DNA from: Flammeovirga sp. EKP202
GTDB lineage: Bacteria; Bacteroidota; Bacteroidia; Cytophagales; Flammeovirgaceae
Assembly: GCF_014534745.1 (NCBI RefSeq)
Contig: NZ_JACVVP010000049.1
Location: 1 to 56,325 of the forward strand
Length of the DNA: 56,325 bases
Reading direction: 5' to 3'
The position numbers were made by a program, and so were the translations under genes. Positions within the stretch are counted from its first letter, which is position 1; each line of letters starts with the position of its first letter. The notes beneath the pieces are model-generated. The model made no database searches. It was not told where the DNA came from and was given only the letters and a program-made list of their open reading frames with translations. Shown one piece after another: positions 35,308 through 43,274 of the stretch.

Positions 35308-35360
35308 AAAAAAGAGGCTGTAACCATAACTGTTGAGTTATGAGACAGCCTCTTTTTTTT
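35308..35360. terminator. Right-end IS hairpin/terminator
   Basis: AGAGGCTGT (35313-35321) and ACAGCCTCT (35344-35352) pair around a 22-base loop, flanked by A- and T-runs, so it can act on both strands. It lies after the transposase and, on the minus strand, after the peroxidase gene. Confidence 0.7.
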
Positions 35361-35373
35361 TATACCTTGAATT

Positions 35374-36384
35374 TTAATTCAATTCCAAAAAAGAAGAATC
35401 CATCAGTGTCTCCAGAAAAGCAATTAAGTTCTCTCTTTCACTCATTTCAAAGTGAATACCATTAATTAATGCTGAATCAAGAGTAGGGGTAATTTGAATC
35501 TTCTTTTCGTAATGATCCAATACCTCGTTAATTGAATTAAAACGACCGTCATGCATATAAGGAACAGTTGCAAAAAGATTACGAAGTGTCGGTGTTTTAT
35601 ACTTCAAAATATCTTCTTCTACTCTCGTAATACGACCTCTTCCTTTATTTATTCCTTCATGTTGATCAGAATAAGTGGTGTCTAACCCATTATTATGATA
35701 TTCAAAGTCGGTGAAAAAAGGCTCTTTGTGACAGCTGCTACATTTTTCTTGATAGACCTTATAACCTAAGCTTTCTTTTACAGAGAATTGATACTTTCCA
35801 TTTAGATAAGAATCATATTTACTTTGGTTTGAAATCAGTGTCCTAACATATTGAGCCAATGCCCTCGCCAGATGTGCAGAATAAACTTTATCAACACCAA
35901 AAGCCTTTTTAAATTCTTCTTTATAATAAGTGGAGGTATTAATGTTTGATATTAGAAGTTTTAAGTCAGTCCCCATTTCATCTTCATGGGTCAAAGGCCC
36001 AAAGATGAGTGACTCAATATTTTTAGCTCCACCGTCCCAAAACCAACCACTTGCCCAAGCGATATTGATTAATGCAGGTGAGTTTCTCAATAATGGTTTA
36101 TGACTTACACCTTGAGTAGATAGAGAAACGTTTTCACCAAACCCATACTGAGGTTGGTGACAATGTGCACAGGATACAGTTGAATCCTTTGATAAGTGTG
36201 GATCAAAAAAGAGTTTTCGGCCTAATTCAACTTTTAAAGGATCCATTTCATTATGCTCAGGAGCGGGTATATTTTGATATGAAATGACAGAAGCTTGTCT
36301 ATTTTCTTCACATGAAAATAAACAAGCTCCTATAAATATCGTGATACCGATGAGTGGGACTATTTTGAGAAAATATCTTTCCAT
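35374..36384 (-). CDS. Dihaem cytochrome c peroxidase/MbnH-like lipoprotein
   Basis: 336 residues with a lipobox (LFSC, Cys25). Two c-type haem sites, CAHCH (72-76) and CSSCH (215-219), and the MHDGRF motif (278-282) place it in the dihaem peroxidase/MauG superfamily. LRNSPALINIAWASGWFWDGGA is the family linker. The gene starts 25 bases inside the preceding MbnP-like gene, so the pair is translationally coupled. In methanotrophs the MbnH dihaem enzyme oxidises a Trp of its partner MbnP; by analogy that is the likely reaction. A plain peroxidase role is the alternative. Confidence 0.85.
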   Translation of the reverse strand: MERYFLKIVPLIGITIFIGACLFSCEENRQASVISYQNIPAPEHNEMDPLKVELGRKLFFDPHLSKDSTVSCAHCHQPQYGFGENVSLSTQGVSHKPLLRNSPALINIAWASGWFWDGGAKNIESLIFGPLTHEDEMGTDLKLLISNINTSTYYKEEFKKAFGVDKVYSAHLARALAQYVRTLISNQSKYDSYLNGKYQFSVKESLGYKVYQEKCSSCHKEPFFTDFEYHNNGLDTTYSDQHEGINKGRGRITRVEEDILKYKTPTLRNLFATVPYMHDGRFNSINEVLDHYEKKIQITPTLDSALINGIHFEMSERENLIAFLETLMDSSFLELN

Positions 36385-37142
36385 TCGAACATCTGAGCGT
36401 AATTGTCAGCGATTAGTTGAGTATTAGGTCCAAACATGGTGTCCTGATCAGTATCATTATTGAAATCGATGAAATTTGTCTTTCTTTGATCTTCAGGAAC
36501 TAAAGCTTCTTTTTTGTCACCGAAGATGAAATCCACATGTACATCTAAAACGATTTCTTGTTTGCTGTTTTGATTTAGAAAGATTTCCTTCCCGCTAAAT
36601 TTGACAGTTCTATAATTTGCATCACCCCCAATATGGTATACAAGTCCTTTCGAGTTGGTATCATCAATTAATCGAAGACCTTCCACTAACATAAACTTAT
36701 AGCCAGTATCCCAATTCCAAGCCATTCCATTGGCAGGGTCTAAATCTCCAATTTGATCAGTATTGTAGTTTGCTGAGTTATCTACACCTACAGAAAATTC
36801 CAACTCAGAAAAAGCACGATTGGGAAGTCCTGTAAGGACAATACTTGTATCTGCTTGATCAATCATTTCAATCAAATGATAGCTTTCAGGAATTTTATAA
36901 TAATTGGTGGCTGAGGTGTCTCTTAACACAACATTGGACAAGTAAAAACGAAAATCACTAATGGTATAACTTTGACTTAATGCATTAATATATTCTTTAT
37001 TGTAAGTCAAAGAAGAATCATCGTGAATTAGGTTAAATTTGATTGTTAATTCTCCTGTTCCTGCGGCATCAAAAGTTTCTTTGTGAGAATCACACCCAAT
37101 TAAAAAACAGGAAAATAAGAGTAATAAAAATATTTGCTTCAT
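36360..37142 (-). CDS. MbnP-like copper-binding lipoprotein
   Basis: 260 residues, lipobox LIGC (Cys17). The core motif GMAWNWDTGYKFMLVEG carries W142 and W144 and is the signature of MbnP-like proteins. H170 in VYHIGG and H40 are candidate metal ligands. In characterised MbnP and MopE/CorA-type proteins, a tryptophan is converted to kynurenine for tight copper binding. The next gene downstream is the matching dihaem enzyme, and it overlaps by 25 bases. dcd starts one base upstream, so the pair may be in the dcd message. Confidence 0.8.
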   Translation of the reverse strand: MKQIFLLLLFSCFLIGCDSHKETFDAAGTGELTIKFNLIHDDSSLTYNKEYINALSQSYTISDFRFYLSNVVLRDTSATNYYKIPESYHLIEMIDQADTSIVLTGLPNRAFSELEFSVGVDNSANYNTDQIGDLDPANGMAWNWDTGYKFMLVEGLRLIDDTNSKGLVYHIGGDANYRTVKFSGKEIFLNQNSKQEIVLDVHVDFIFGDKKEALVPEDQRKTNFIDFNNDTDQDTMFGPNTQLIADNYAQMFEWKDIFSK

Positions 37143-37143
37143 G

Positions 37144-37680
37144 CTAAAATTTGTTTTTATACATCATTGATTCAACAGGTTTCATAGTTCTATCGATGTA
37201 TTTTGCATCTTTCTTAATATGGTAATAATTTGTGATATCTCCTTCAACTTTAAAATAAAATAACTGCCCAATAGGCATATTTTTATAAAGTCTAACTGGT
37301 TGTGCTACACTGATCTCCAAAGTCCATGTATTACAAAACCCTACATCACCAGCTCTGGAGTTTGCATTGATACTGATTCCTAGTCTACCAACACTCGAAA
37401 GTCCTTCTAAAAAAGCAACATGTTCAAGTGTTTCGGTATATTCTTTCGTCACACCTAAATAAATTTTTCCAGGGTGTAGGATGATACCTTCATCTGGAAT
37501 TTCAAACGTTTCGATTTCGTTATGGGCTTTAGCATCCAAAACCTCGTTTTTATAAACAGCAAGATGTCTACCCAAATGAACGTCATAGGAGTTTGTTCCT
37601 AAACATTCTTTGTTGAAAGGCTCAATCAAGATGGAACCTTTCTCTATTTCTTCTAATATTTTAGTGTCTGATAGTATCAT
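37144..37680 (-). CDS. dcd: dCTP deaminase
   Basis: 178 residues. Deaminates dCTP to dUTP for thymidylate synthesis in the cytoplasm. Recognisable motifs are LGTNSYDVHLG (27-37), GKIYLGVTKE, GLSSVGRLGI with the catalytic Arg/Ser region, and GFCNTWTLEISVAQPVRL with the catalytic Glu. It has family length. Its stop codon is one base from the MbnP-like start; the upstream gap to rlmI is 126 bases and contains an ATGCCAT/ATGGCAT hairpin (37744-37778). A separate promoter for dcd and the copper pair is therefore likely. Confidence 0.92.
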   Translation of the reverse strand: MILSDTKILEEIEKGSILIEPFNKECLGTNSYDVHLGRHLAVYKNEVLDAKAHNEIETFEIPDEGIILHPGKIYLGVTKEYTETLEHVAFLEGLSSVGRLGISINANSRAGDVGFCNTWTLEISVAQPVRLYKNMPIGQLFYFKVEGDITNYYHIKKDAKYIDRTMKPVESMMYKNKF

Positions 37681-37806
37681 TTATTTCCAATGATAGGACT
37701 GTTGTTTTAAATTGGAAAATCTGTAATTTTTTTCACAAATGAGATGCCATGACGTGTCGAATGACTATCCTATGGCATTTTATTTTATGTAAAGAAAAAT
37801 TTAGAC

Positions 37807-38991
37807 TTACTCTACATAAAGAACTAATCCTTTAAGATATTCATTTTCAGGGTAAAATATATTAATTGGGTGGCAGTTTGGTTGTGTAGTTTGATGTAAA
37901 ATTCTTACGTTCCTATGTGCCTCAGCCGCAGCTTGGAATACAATTTTTCTAAACAGCTCTTTGTCAATCTTCTGAGAACATGAGAATGTGAAAATAATAC
38001 CACCTGGCTTAATTTTTCTCAATGCTTTTAAGTTAAGCTGTTTGTAACCTCTTGCCGCAGCAGTTACGGCTTTGGCAGATTTAGCGAAAGCAGGAGGGTC
38101 AAGAATGACTACGTCATAATCATCTCTTTCCATTTTTGTTAGATGCTCAAATACATCGGCACAATAACCTTTATGCTCACTATTGTCGAATCCATTCAAT
38201 AGAGCATTTTCATCACAAAGATCAATGGCGCTTTGAGAGGCATCTACGGAGTGTACTAAAGTAGCACCAGCTTTGAGGGCATACATACTAAATCCACCAC
38301 TATAGCTGAAAGTATTTAATACTTTAGCCCCTTTAGAATACTTTCCAACTAACGCTCTAGCATCTCTTTGATCCAAAAAGAAGCCTGTTTTTTGTCCAGT
38401 TTCAACGTTCACCCAAAACTTAACACCGTTTTCTAAGACCTCTACTTTTGGAGATCCTTGTTGCTCTGTTAACCAACCTTTAGGTGTTTCTACATTTTCA
38501 AGACGCTTAGAAATTTCTTTACTCTTGTTGTAAATTCTTTCAAAGCCTAATTCTTGAAATGCTTTTACAATCATAGGAGCGATACGGTCCACACCTTTGA
38601 TCAGGATTTGAAGTGAAATCAAGTCATTGTAGACATCTGCAATTAAACCAGGGAAAAAGTCACCTTCTCCATGTATTAAACGGTAACAATTGGTTTCATC
38701 AGAAATTACATGAGCTTTTCTTAGAGCATAAGCTTTTGCAATTTTATCCGACCAATATTCTTGAGTATTTGGATCAAGTTCTTTCCTTGTATACTCAAAA
38801 ACTCTACAAACAATTTGGTTACCTGGTGCATAAAAACCATAACCTAAACGTTTGTCATTGCTATGAACAATTTCAACGATGTCTCCATCGTTTAAACCTT
38901 CTGGCATTTTTGCTACAGCTCCAGAGTAAACCCACGGGTGTCTGTTTTCTAAGGCTTTTAGCTTATTCTTTTTTATATGTATTTTTTCCAA
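37807..38991 (-). CDS. rlmI: 23S rRNA (cytosine) methyltransferase, RlmI type
   Basis: 394 residues. The N-terminal PUA-like domain (HPWVYSGAVAKM, about 18-29) is followed by a class I methyltransferase with motif I LNTFSYSGGFSMYALKAGA, acidic HSVDAS, and catalytic DPPAFAKS and FSCSQ with the two cysteines expected for a C5-cytosine enzyme. By homology it modifies 23S rRNA. It begins six bases after the preceding glycosyltransferase stop. Confidence 0.9.
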   Translation of the reverse strand: MEKIHIKKNKLKALENRHPWVYSGAVAKMPEGLNDGDIVEIVHSNDKRLGYGFYAPGNQIVCRVFEYTRKELDPNTQEYWSDKIAKAYALRKAHVISDETNCYRLIHGEGDFFPGLIADVYNDLISLQILIKGVDRIAPMIVKAFQELGFERIYNKSKEISKRLENVETPKGWLTEQQGSPKVEVLENGVKFWVNVETGQKTGFFLDQRDARALVGKYSKGAKVLNTFSYSGGFSMYALKAGATLVHSVDASQSAIDLCDENALLNGFDNSEHKGYCADVFEHLTKMERDDYDVVILDPPAFAKSAKAVTAAARGYKQLNLKALRKIKPGGIIFTFSCSQKIDKELFRKIVFQAAAEAHRNVRILHQTTQPNCHPINIFYPENEYLKGLVLYVE

Positions 38992-38997
38992 TTTCTT

Positions 38998-39792
38998 CTA
39001 TTTAACGTCAGCTCCTTTCATTATATTTTTTAACTTCATCAACTTTTCAAAAGCGAAGTTAGGTATAGTTTTCCTCAACAAGTTGACGTATTTTTCATAC
39101 TTGATCAACGAAGTATAATACTCATCTACTTCAGGTGTATCCATTTTTTCTTTGACGATTTTCCAAGTCTCCATCTTAGAATCAATAGACCCTAAGTCAG
39201 ACAACCCGCCTGCAGCAAATTTTGCTACGAAGATATCAACATGTTGAAACGGAGCACCTTCGTACCATCTGTTAAAGATAAAATGAAAATCTGCTGAAAT
39301 ATTCCATTTTTCCCACTCAAAAGGGAACTGAATTAAAAGGTCTCTTTTTACAAACAAAGCTTGGTGACTGCAAACCATACCTTTCCAAAGTTGGTTGGGC
39401 CCCACTGCTTTTTTGATTTTGGTTAGGTGTTCGTACACTACTTCATGATTACCATACAATAGTTGTATAGCAGGTTGTAACTGAGCAAACATTTGTGAGA
39501 TGGTAGAATCCTCGTAGAAAATGTCTCCTGCATTCATATAAATGACCCAATCTCCGGAAGCTAATTGAGCTCCTTTGTTCATTGCATCATATATGCCTTT
39601 ATCTTTTTCAGATACAGCTACATGAATGCTCTCTTTGTATTTTTCAATGATTTCAGGAGTCTTGTCTTTGGACGCTCCATCAACAACTATATACTCTAAA
39701 TTGGGATAATCTTGTTGAATAACACTTTGTATGGTGTCTTCAATTTCATTTTCACAATTATAAGAAATAGTGATCACGCTTATTTTAACCAT
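38998..39792 (-). CDS. Glycosyltransferase family 2 protein
   Basis: About 264 residues. The ATG at 39792 (MVKISVITISYN) is preferred over an upstream start at 39813, because it opens directly on the first strand. The GT-A fold shows VDGASKDKT (nucleotide-binding Asp), DKGIYDAMNKG and the DXD-like YMNAGD. No membrane segment or signal peptide. The sugar donor is unknown; such enzymes usually extend surface polysaccharides or glycolipids. It shares a short-gap arrangement with rlmI. Confidence 0.88.
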   Translation of the reverse strand: MVKISVITISYNCENEIEDTIQSVIQQDYPNLEYIVVDGASKDKTPEIIEKYKESIHVAVSEKDKGIYDAMNKGAQLASGDWVIYMNAGDIFYEDSTISQMFAQLQPAIQLLYGNHEVVYEHLTKIKKAVGPNQLWKGMVCSHQALFVKRDLLIQFPFEWEKWNISADFHFIFNRWYEGAPFQHVDIFVAKFAAGGLSDLGSIDSKMETWKIVKEKMDTPEVDEYYTSLIKYEKYVNLLRKTIPNFAFEKLMKLKNIMKGADVK

Positions 39793-39941
39793 AAATACAA
39801 AGATAATAATCAAAGAATATCTTTCTGAAAAATTGTATTATAAATTAAGTGTTGTTGGGTAATTGGAGTGCTTAATGTAGTATTTTGATTCAATAAGATG
39901 ACTTCAAAAAACGAAAAAAATACAACTATTAAGGATGTATC

Positions 39942-39972
39942 TTTTGACTTTTATCACAAAGGAGTAATTTTG
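39942..39972 (+). promoter_or_regulatory. argS promoter
   Basis: TTTTG (39942-39946), 18-base spacer, perfect TAATTTTG -7 box (39965-39972), 44 bases before the argS ATG. Confidence 0.65.
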
Positions 39973-40016
39973 CAGATCAATTTGCTTTTGAAAGCAATAA
40001 AAATCTTAATTAGAAA

Positions 40017-41933
40017 ATGGAGCAACAAATTATAAATGGTATTGCCGAAGCAGTAAAGGCAATTTATGATGTAGAATTACCTACTTCCAGAATTGTATTA
40101 CAACCTACAAAAAAAGAGTTTGAAGGTTCTTTGACTTTCGTGACTTTTTCATTGACAAAGCAATTGGGTAAAAACCCAGTACAAATTGGTGAGGAAATCG
40201 GAAAGTACTTAAAAGAAAATACGGAGGCAGTTGCCGATTATAATATTGTAAAAGGATTCTTAAACTTAGTCATCAGTAAAGGAGTTTGGGTAAATACTTT
40301 AGCGGAAATTGCTGAGGATAAAAATTATGGCCACTTACCAAGTAATGGTGAGAAGGTGATGGTAGAGTATTCTTCTCCAAATACAAATAAACCGCTTCAC
40401 TTAGGTCACTTGAGAAATAACTTCTTGGGTCACTCAGTATCTTTAATTTTAGATGCAGCGGGTTATGATGTACAGAAAGTAAACCTTGTCAATGATAGAG
40501 GTATTCATATTTGTAAATCAATGTTGGCTTACACTAAGTTTGGAAAAGGTGAGGAACCTAGTGAAACTTTGAAGGGTGATAAATTGGTGGGTAACTACTA
40601 TGTAGCTTTTGATAAGGCTTACAAAGAAGAAATAGCTCAATTAATTGAAGAACAGAAATCGGACTACCCTTCATTAAAAGGAGTTGAGGACTTAAAAGCA
40701 TTGAAGAAGTCAATTGAGGCTAAAGGTGCTTCTAAGAAAAATAAAATTCCTTTAACAGACGAAGAGAAAGTTCAGATTAAAGATATCAAAGCATTATTTG
40801 AGTATGCAGAAAAAAATGCACCTCTTTTATTAGAGGCTCAAGAAATGTTGAGAAAGTGGGAAGCAGGAGACGAAGATACCGTTGCCCTATGGAAAAAAAT
40901 GAACGATTGGGTATACGCAGGTTTCGCTCAGTCTTATGAAATGATGGGCGTTGAATTCGATAATGTATATTACGAATCTCAAACTTACCTTTTAGGTAAA
41001 GACATCGTTCAGGAAGGTTTAGATAAAGGTGTTTTCTTTAAGAAAGAAAATGATTCTGTTTGGATCGATCTCAAGGCTGAAAAACTAGATGAGAAGTTAG
41101 TACTTAGAGGTGACGGTACTGCCGTTTATATGACTCAAGATATGGGTACTGCTGATTTGAAGTACAAAGATTTTGGAATGAATAAGTCTGTTTATGTTGT
41201 GGGTAACGAGCAAGATTACCACTTCAAAGTATTACAGGCTATCATGAAAAAAATGGGTCGTTCTTATGCTGATGGAATTTACCATTTATCATATGGTATG
41301 GTAGAATTGCCAGAAGGTAAAATGAAATCTCGTGAGGGAACTGTAGTTGATGCAGATGATTTAATCCAAGAAATGATTGACACTGCTCAAGAAAGAACAG
41401 AAGAATCTGGTAAAATCGATGGTTTTACTCCTGAGGAAGCTAAAGTATTATTCAAACAATTAGCTCTTGGAGCATTGAAATATTACTTACTGAAAGTTGA
41501 TCCTAAGAAAACAATGCTTTTCAATCCTAAGGAGTCAATTGATTTTCAAGGTGATACAGGTGTTTATATTCAATACAATCATGCTAAAATTCAAGCTTTA
41601 TTGAGAAGAGCGGATAAGGATGGTATTGATTATTCTGTTGCAGCGTATAAAGGATTGACAGAAATTTCAGAAGCAGAAGCTGATTTAGTGGCATTATTAT
41701 CAAAACTAAACGATAAGATTGTTGAATCTGCAGATGCATATGCTCCTTCAATTATTGCAAACTACGCTTTTGATGTGGCAAAACAATACTCTAAAGTTTA
41801 CTCTGAATCACCAATTTTCAATGAAGAAGATGATCAGAAAAAGGCATTTAGAATTGCATTGTCAAAACAATCTTCTGATGCGATCAGAATTGCATTGAGC
41901 TTGATTGGTGTTCAATCTCCATCAAGAATGTAA
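40017..41933 (+). CDS. argS: Arginine-tRNA ligase
   Basis: 638 residues, class I aminoacyl-tRNA synthetase charging tRNA-Arg. The HIGH-type motif HLGH lies in NKPLHLGHLRNN (about 125-136), and the KMSK-like loop is EGKMKSREG. The C-terminal anticodon-binding DALR-type domain ends in VQSPSRM. There is an insertion between the two motifs (about 190-270) rich in Lys/Glu, as in other Bacteroidota ArgRS. It is monocistronic between its promoter and a terminator. Confidence 0.96.
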   Translation: MEQQIINGIAEAVKAIYDVELPTSRIVLQPTKKEFEGSLTFVTFSLTKQLGKNPVQIGEEIGKYLKENTEAVADYNIVKGFLNLVISKGVWVNTLAEIAEDKNYGHLPSNGEKVMVEYSSPNTNKPLHLGHLRNNFLGHSVSLILDAAGYDVQKVNLVNDRGIHICKSMLAYTKFGKGEEPSETLKGDKLVGNYYVAFDKAYKEEIAQLIEEQKSDYPSLKGVEDLKALKKSIEAKGASKKNKIPLTDEEKVQIKDIKALFEYAEKNAPLLLEAQEMLRKWEAGDEDTVALWKKMNDWVYAGFAQSYEMMGVEFDNVYYESQTYLLGKDIVQEGLDKGVFFKKENDSVWIDLKAEKLDEKLVLRGDGTAVYMTQDMGTADLKYKDFGMNKSVYVVGNEQDYHFKVLQAIMKKMGRSYADGIYHLSYGMVELPEGKMKSREGTVVDADDLIQEMIDTAQERTEESGKIDGFTPEEAKVLFKQLALGALKYYLLKVDPKKTMLFNPKESIDFQGDTGVYIQYNHAKIQALLRRADKDGIDYSVAAYKGLTEISEAEADLVALLSKLNDKIVESADAYAPSIIANYAFDVAKQYSKVYSESPIFNEEDDQKKAFRIALSKQSSDAIRIALSLIGVQSPSRM

Positions 41934-41951
41934 TCTCGACTATAGATAATT

Positions 41952-41988
41952 TAAAAGGCTACTTTTTCACTGAGGAAGTAGCCTTTTA
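41952..41988. terminator. Bidirectional terminator between argS and the thioesterase gene
   Basis: TAAAAGGCTAC (41952-41962) pairs with GTAGCCTTTTA (41978-41988), with an inner TTTTTC/GAGGAA stem. Confidence 0.8.
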
Positions 41989-42011
41989 TAGTTTAAGTAG
42001 GTCTAAGAAAC

Positions 42012-42416
42012 TTACGCAACAGTTGTTGGAATAGGCTTAGGCTTCTTATCGTCATCAATAGAAACATAGACAAAAGTCCCTTCTGTTACAAGGTAGTTAT
42101 GAAGGTCTGTATGTCCTTTTAATAATGGTTTAGCCCATACTTCTAAATGAATTTTTAAAGAAGTTCTACCTGTTTTTACTACTTCACCATATACACATAC
42201 AGCGTCTCCAACACTAACAGGTTTGTGAAATGTCATTCCATCTACGGCTACAGTTACTGTTCTACCAAGTGCTGTTTCCTTCGCTAAAATTCCCCCCGCA
42301 ATATCCATTTGGGACATAATCCAGCCACCAAAAATATCTCCATTTGCATTGGTGTCAGCAGGCATAGCTAGTGTACGAAGTAATAGATCTCCCTTGGGAG
42401 TATTATTGTCCAACAT
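42012..42416 (-). CDS. Hotdog-fold acyl-CoA thioesterase (YciA-like)
   Basis: 134 residues. The pattern MPADTNANGDIFGGWIMSQMDIAGG carries the catalytic Asp in NANGDIFGGW, followed by TFHKPVSVGD, all as in YciA-like thioesterases that cleave acyl-CoA to free acid and CoA. The C-terminal FVYVSIDDDKKPKPI is family-typical. It is monocistronic and convergent with argS. Confidence 0.9.
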   Translation of the reverse strand: MLDNNTPKGDLLLRTLAMPADTNANGDIFGGWIMSQMDIAGGILAKETALGRTVTVAVDGMTFHKPVSVGDAVCVYGEVVKTGRTSLKIHLEVWAKPLLKGHTDLHNYLVTEGTFVYVSIDDDKKPKPIPTTVA

Positions 42417-42789
42417 AATTAAAAAGTTTAGGTGTATATCTGCGAATATATGAATATTTATTTTCTATTATCTTGAGTTTAAAAAATAAGATTTTAGTGT
42501 ATTCTTTACAGGTGAAATATTATTATTTTAATGTGTTGTTTTTTGTGTCATTGTAAGGTGTTGAAAATCTGAGAATTACGTTGAATTCATTCTAAATAAT
42601 AAATTAATATAGATTTTTTAATATTTTAATGCATACTTCTAATATTTTTGGCTACCTTGCATATATATGAGTTGAGTTTCTTATTTATAACTATTTAAAA
42701 TACGGTAGTTTCCAGTTTTGGATCGTTTTTCACATTTGATATTTCATCTCAATATTTGTTTTTTTTATTACCATTTTTATTTGTTGAAG
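42417..42789. other. Divergent AT-rich intergenic region
   Basis: About 370 bases between the thioesterase and the RNA-binding protein gene. It is very AT-rich. On the minus strand TATATTCG (42450-42443) could be the thioesterase -7 box. I found no convincing promoter for the RNA-binding gene, which may have a long 5' leader. No ORF. Confidence 0.5.
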
Positions 42790-43128
42790 ATGAATATCTT
42801 TGTAGCAAAATTAAATTACAATACTCAAGAAGAATCATTAAGAGTATTATTTGAAAACTTTGGGGAAGTTTCCTCTGCTAAAGTAGTATACGATCGTGAA
42901 ACAGAGCGTTCTAAAGGATTTGGTTTCGTAGAGATGCCAAATGACGAAGAAGCAACAGCTGCTATCGAAAATTTGAATGAGTCAGAATTAGATGGCCGTA
43001 CTATTGTAGTAAAACAAGCTCGTCCACGTGAAAACAACGGTGGAAACCGTGGTGGTGGATACGGAGGCGGTAACCGCGGTGGTGGTTACGGCGGAGGCGG
43101 TTACAATAGAGGTGGTGGAAGATACTAA
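42790..43128 (+). CDS. RRM-type RNA-binding protein with RGG tail
   Basis: About 112 residues. The ATG at 42790 opens on RNP2 (IFVAKL, 3-8); an upstream in-frame TTG start at 42718 would add a hydrophobic extension unlike the family. RNP1 is KGFGFVEM (about 43-50). The C-terminal 30 residues are a Gly-rich tail of RGGG/YGGG repeats. Such proteins are small RNA chaperones, often cold- or stress-inducible, common in Bacteroidota and Cyanobacteria. A strong terminator follows. Confidence 0.92.
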   Translation: MNIFVAKLNYNTQEESLRVLFENFGEVSSAKVVYDRETERSKGFGFVEMPNDEEATAAIENLNESELDGRTIVVKQARPRENNGGNRGGGYGGGNRGGGYGGGGYNRGGGRY

Positions 43129-43155
43129 TTCCACAACATCTAAGTAATTATATCC

Positions 43156-43190
43156 AAAGGTCTAACAATTAAGGTTGTTAGACCTTTTTC
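43156..43190 (+). terminator. Intrinsic terminator of the RNA-binding protein gene
   Basis: AAAGGTCTAACAA (43156-43168) pairs with TTGTTAGACCTTT (43175-43187), followed by T-rich sequence. Confidence 0.9.
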
Positions 43191-43274
43191 TTTTGCCCAA
43201 AGAATTTACTATCTTATTATTTACCCTTAATTATTTAGTGATTAAGTACACGAATACCCAAAAACAGTCAAGAA

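Larger units (their letters stand above)
33568..35360 (+). mobile_element. Insertion sequence, IS1182 family
   Basis: Bounded by a 22-base perfect inverted repeat, AAAAAAAGAGGCTGTCTCATAA at 33568-33589 and its complement at 35339-35360. It contains one intact transposase gene. The outer A/T run is ambiguous, so the true outer edge may be a few bases inwards and no target duplication can be assigned (flanks ATAG and TATA). Both ends fold into hairpins with T-runs. It lies between the DUF4625 gene and the dihaem peroxidase gene. Confidence 0.9.

Noticed and set aside
42718-42789. Upstream TTG start of the RNA-binding protein giving a hydrophobic N-terminal extension
   Set aside because: The RNP2 motif begins at the ATG at 42790, and the extension has no counterpart in the family.
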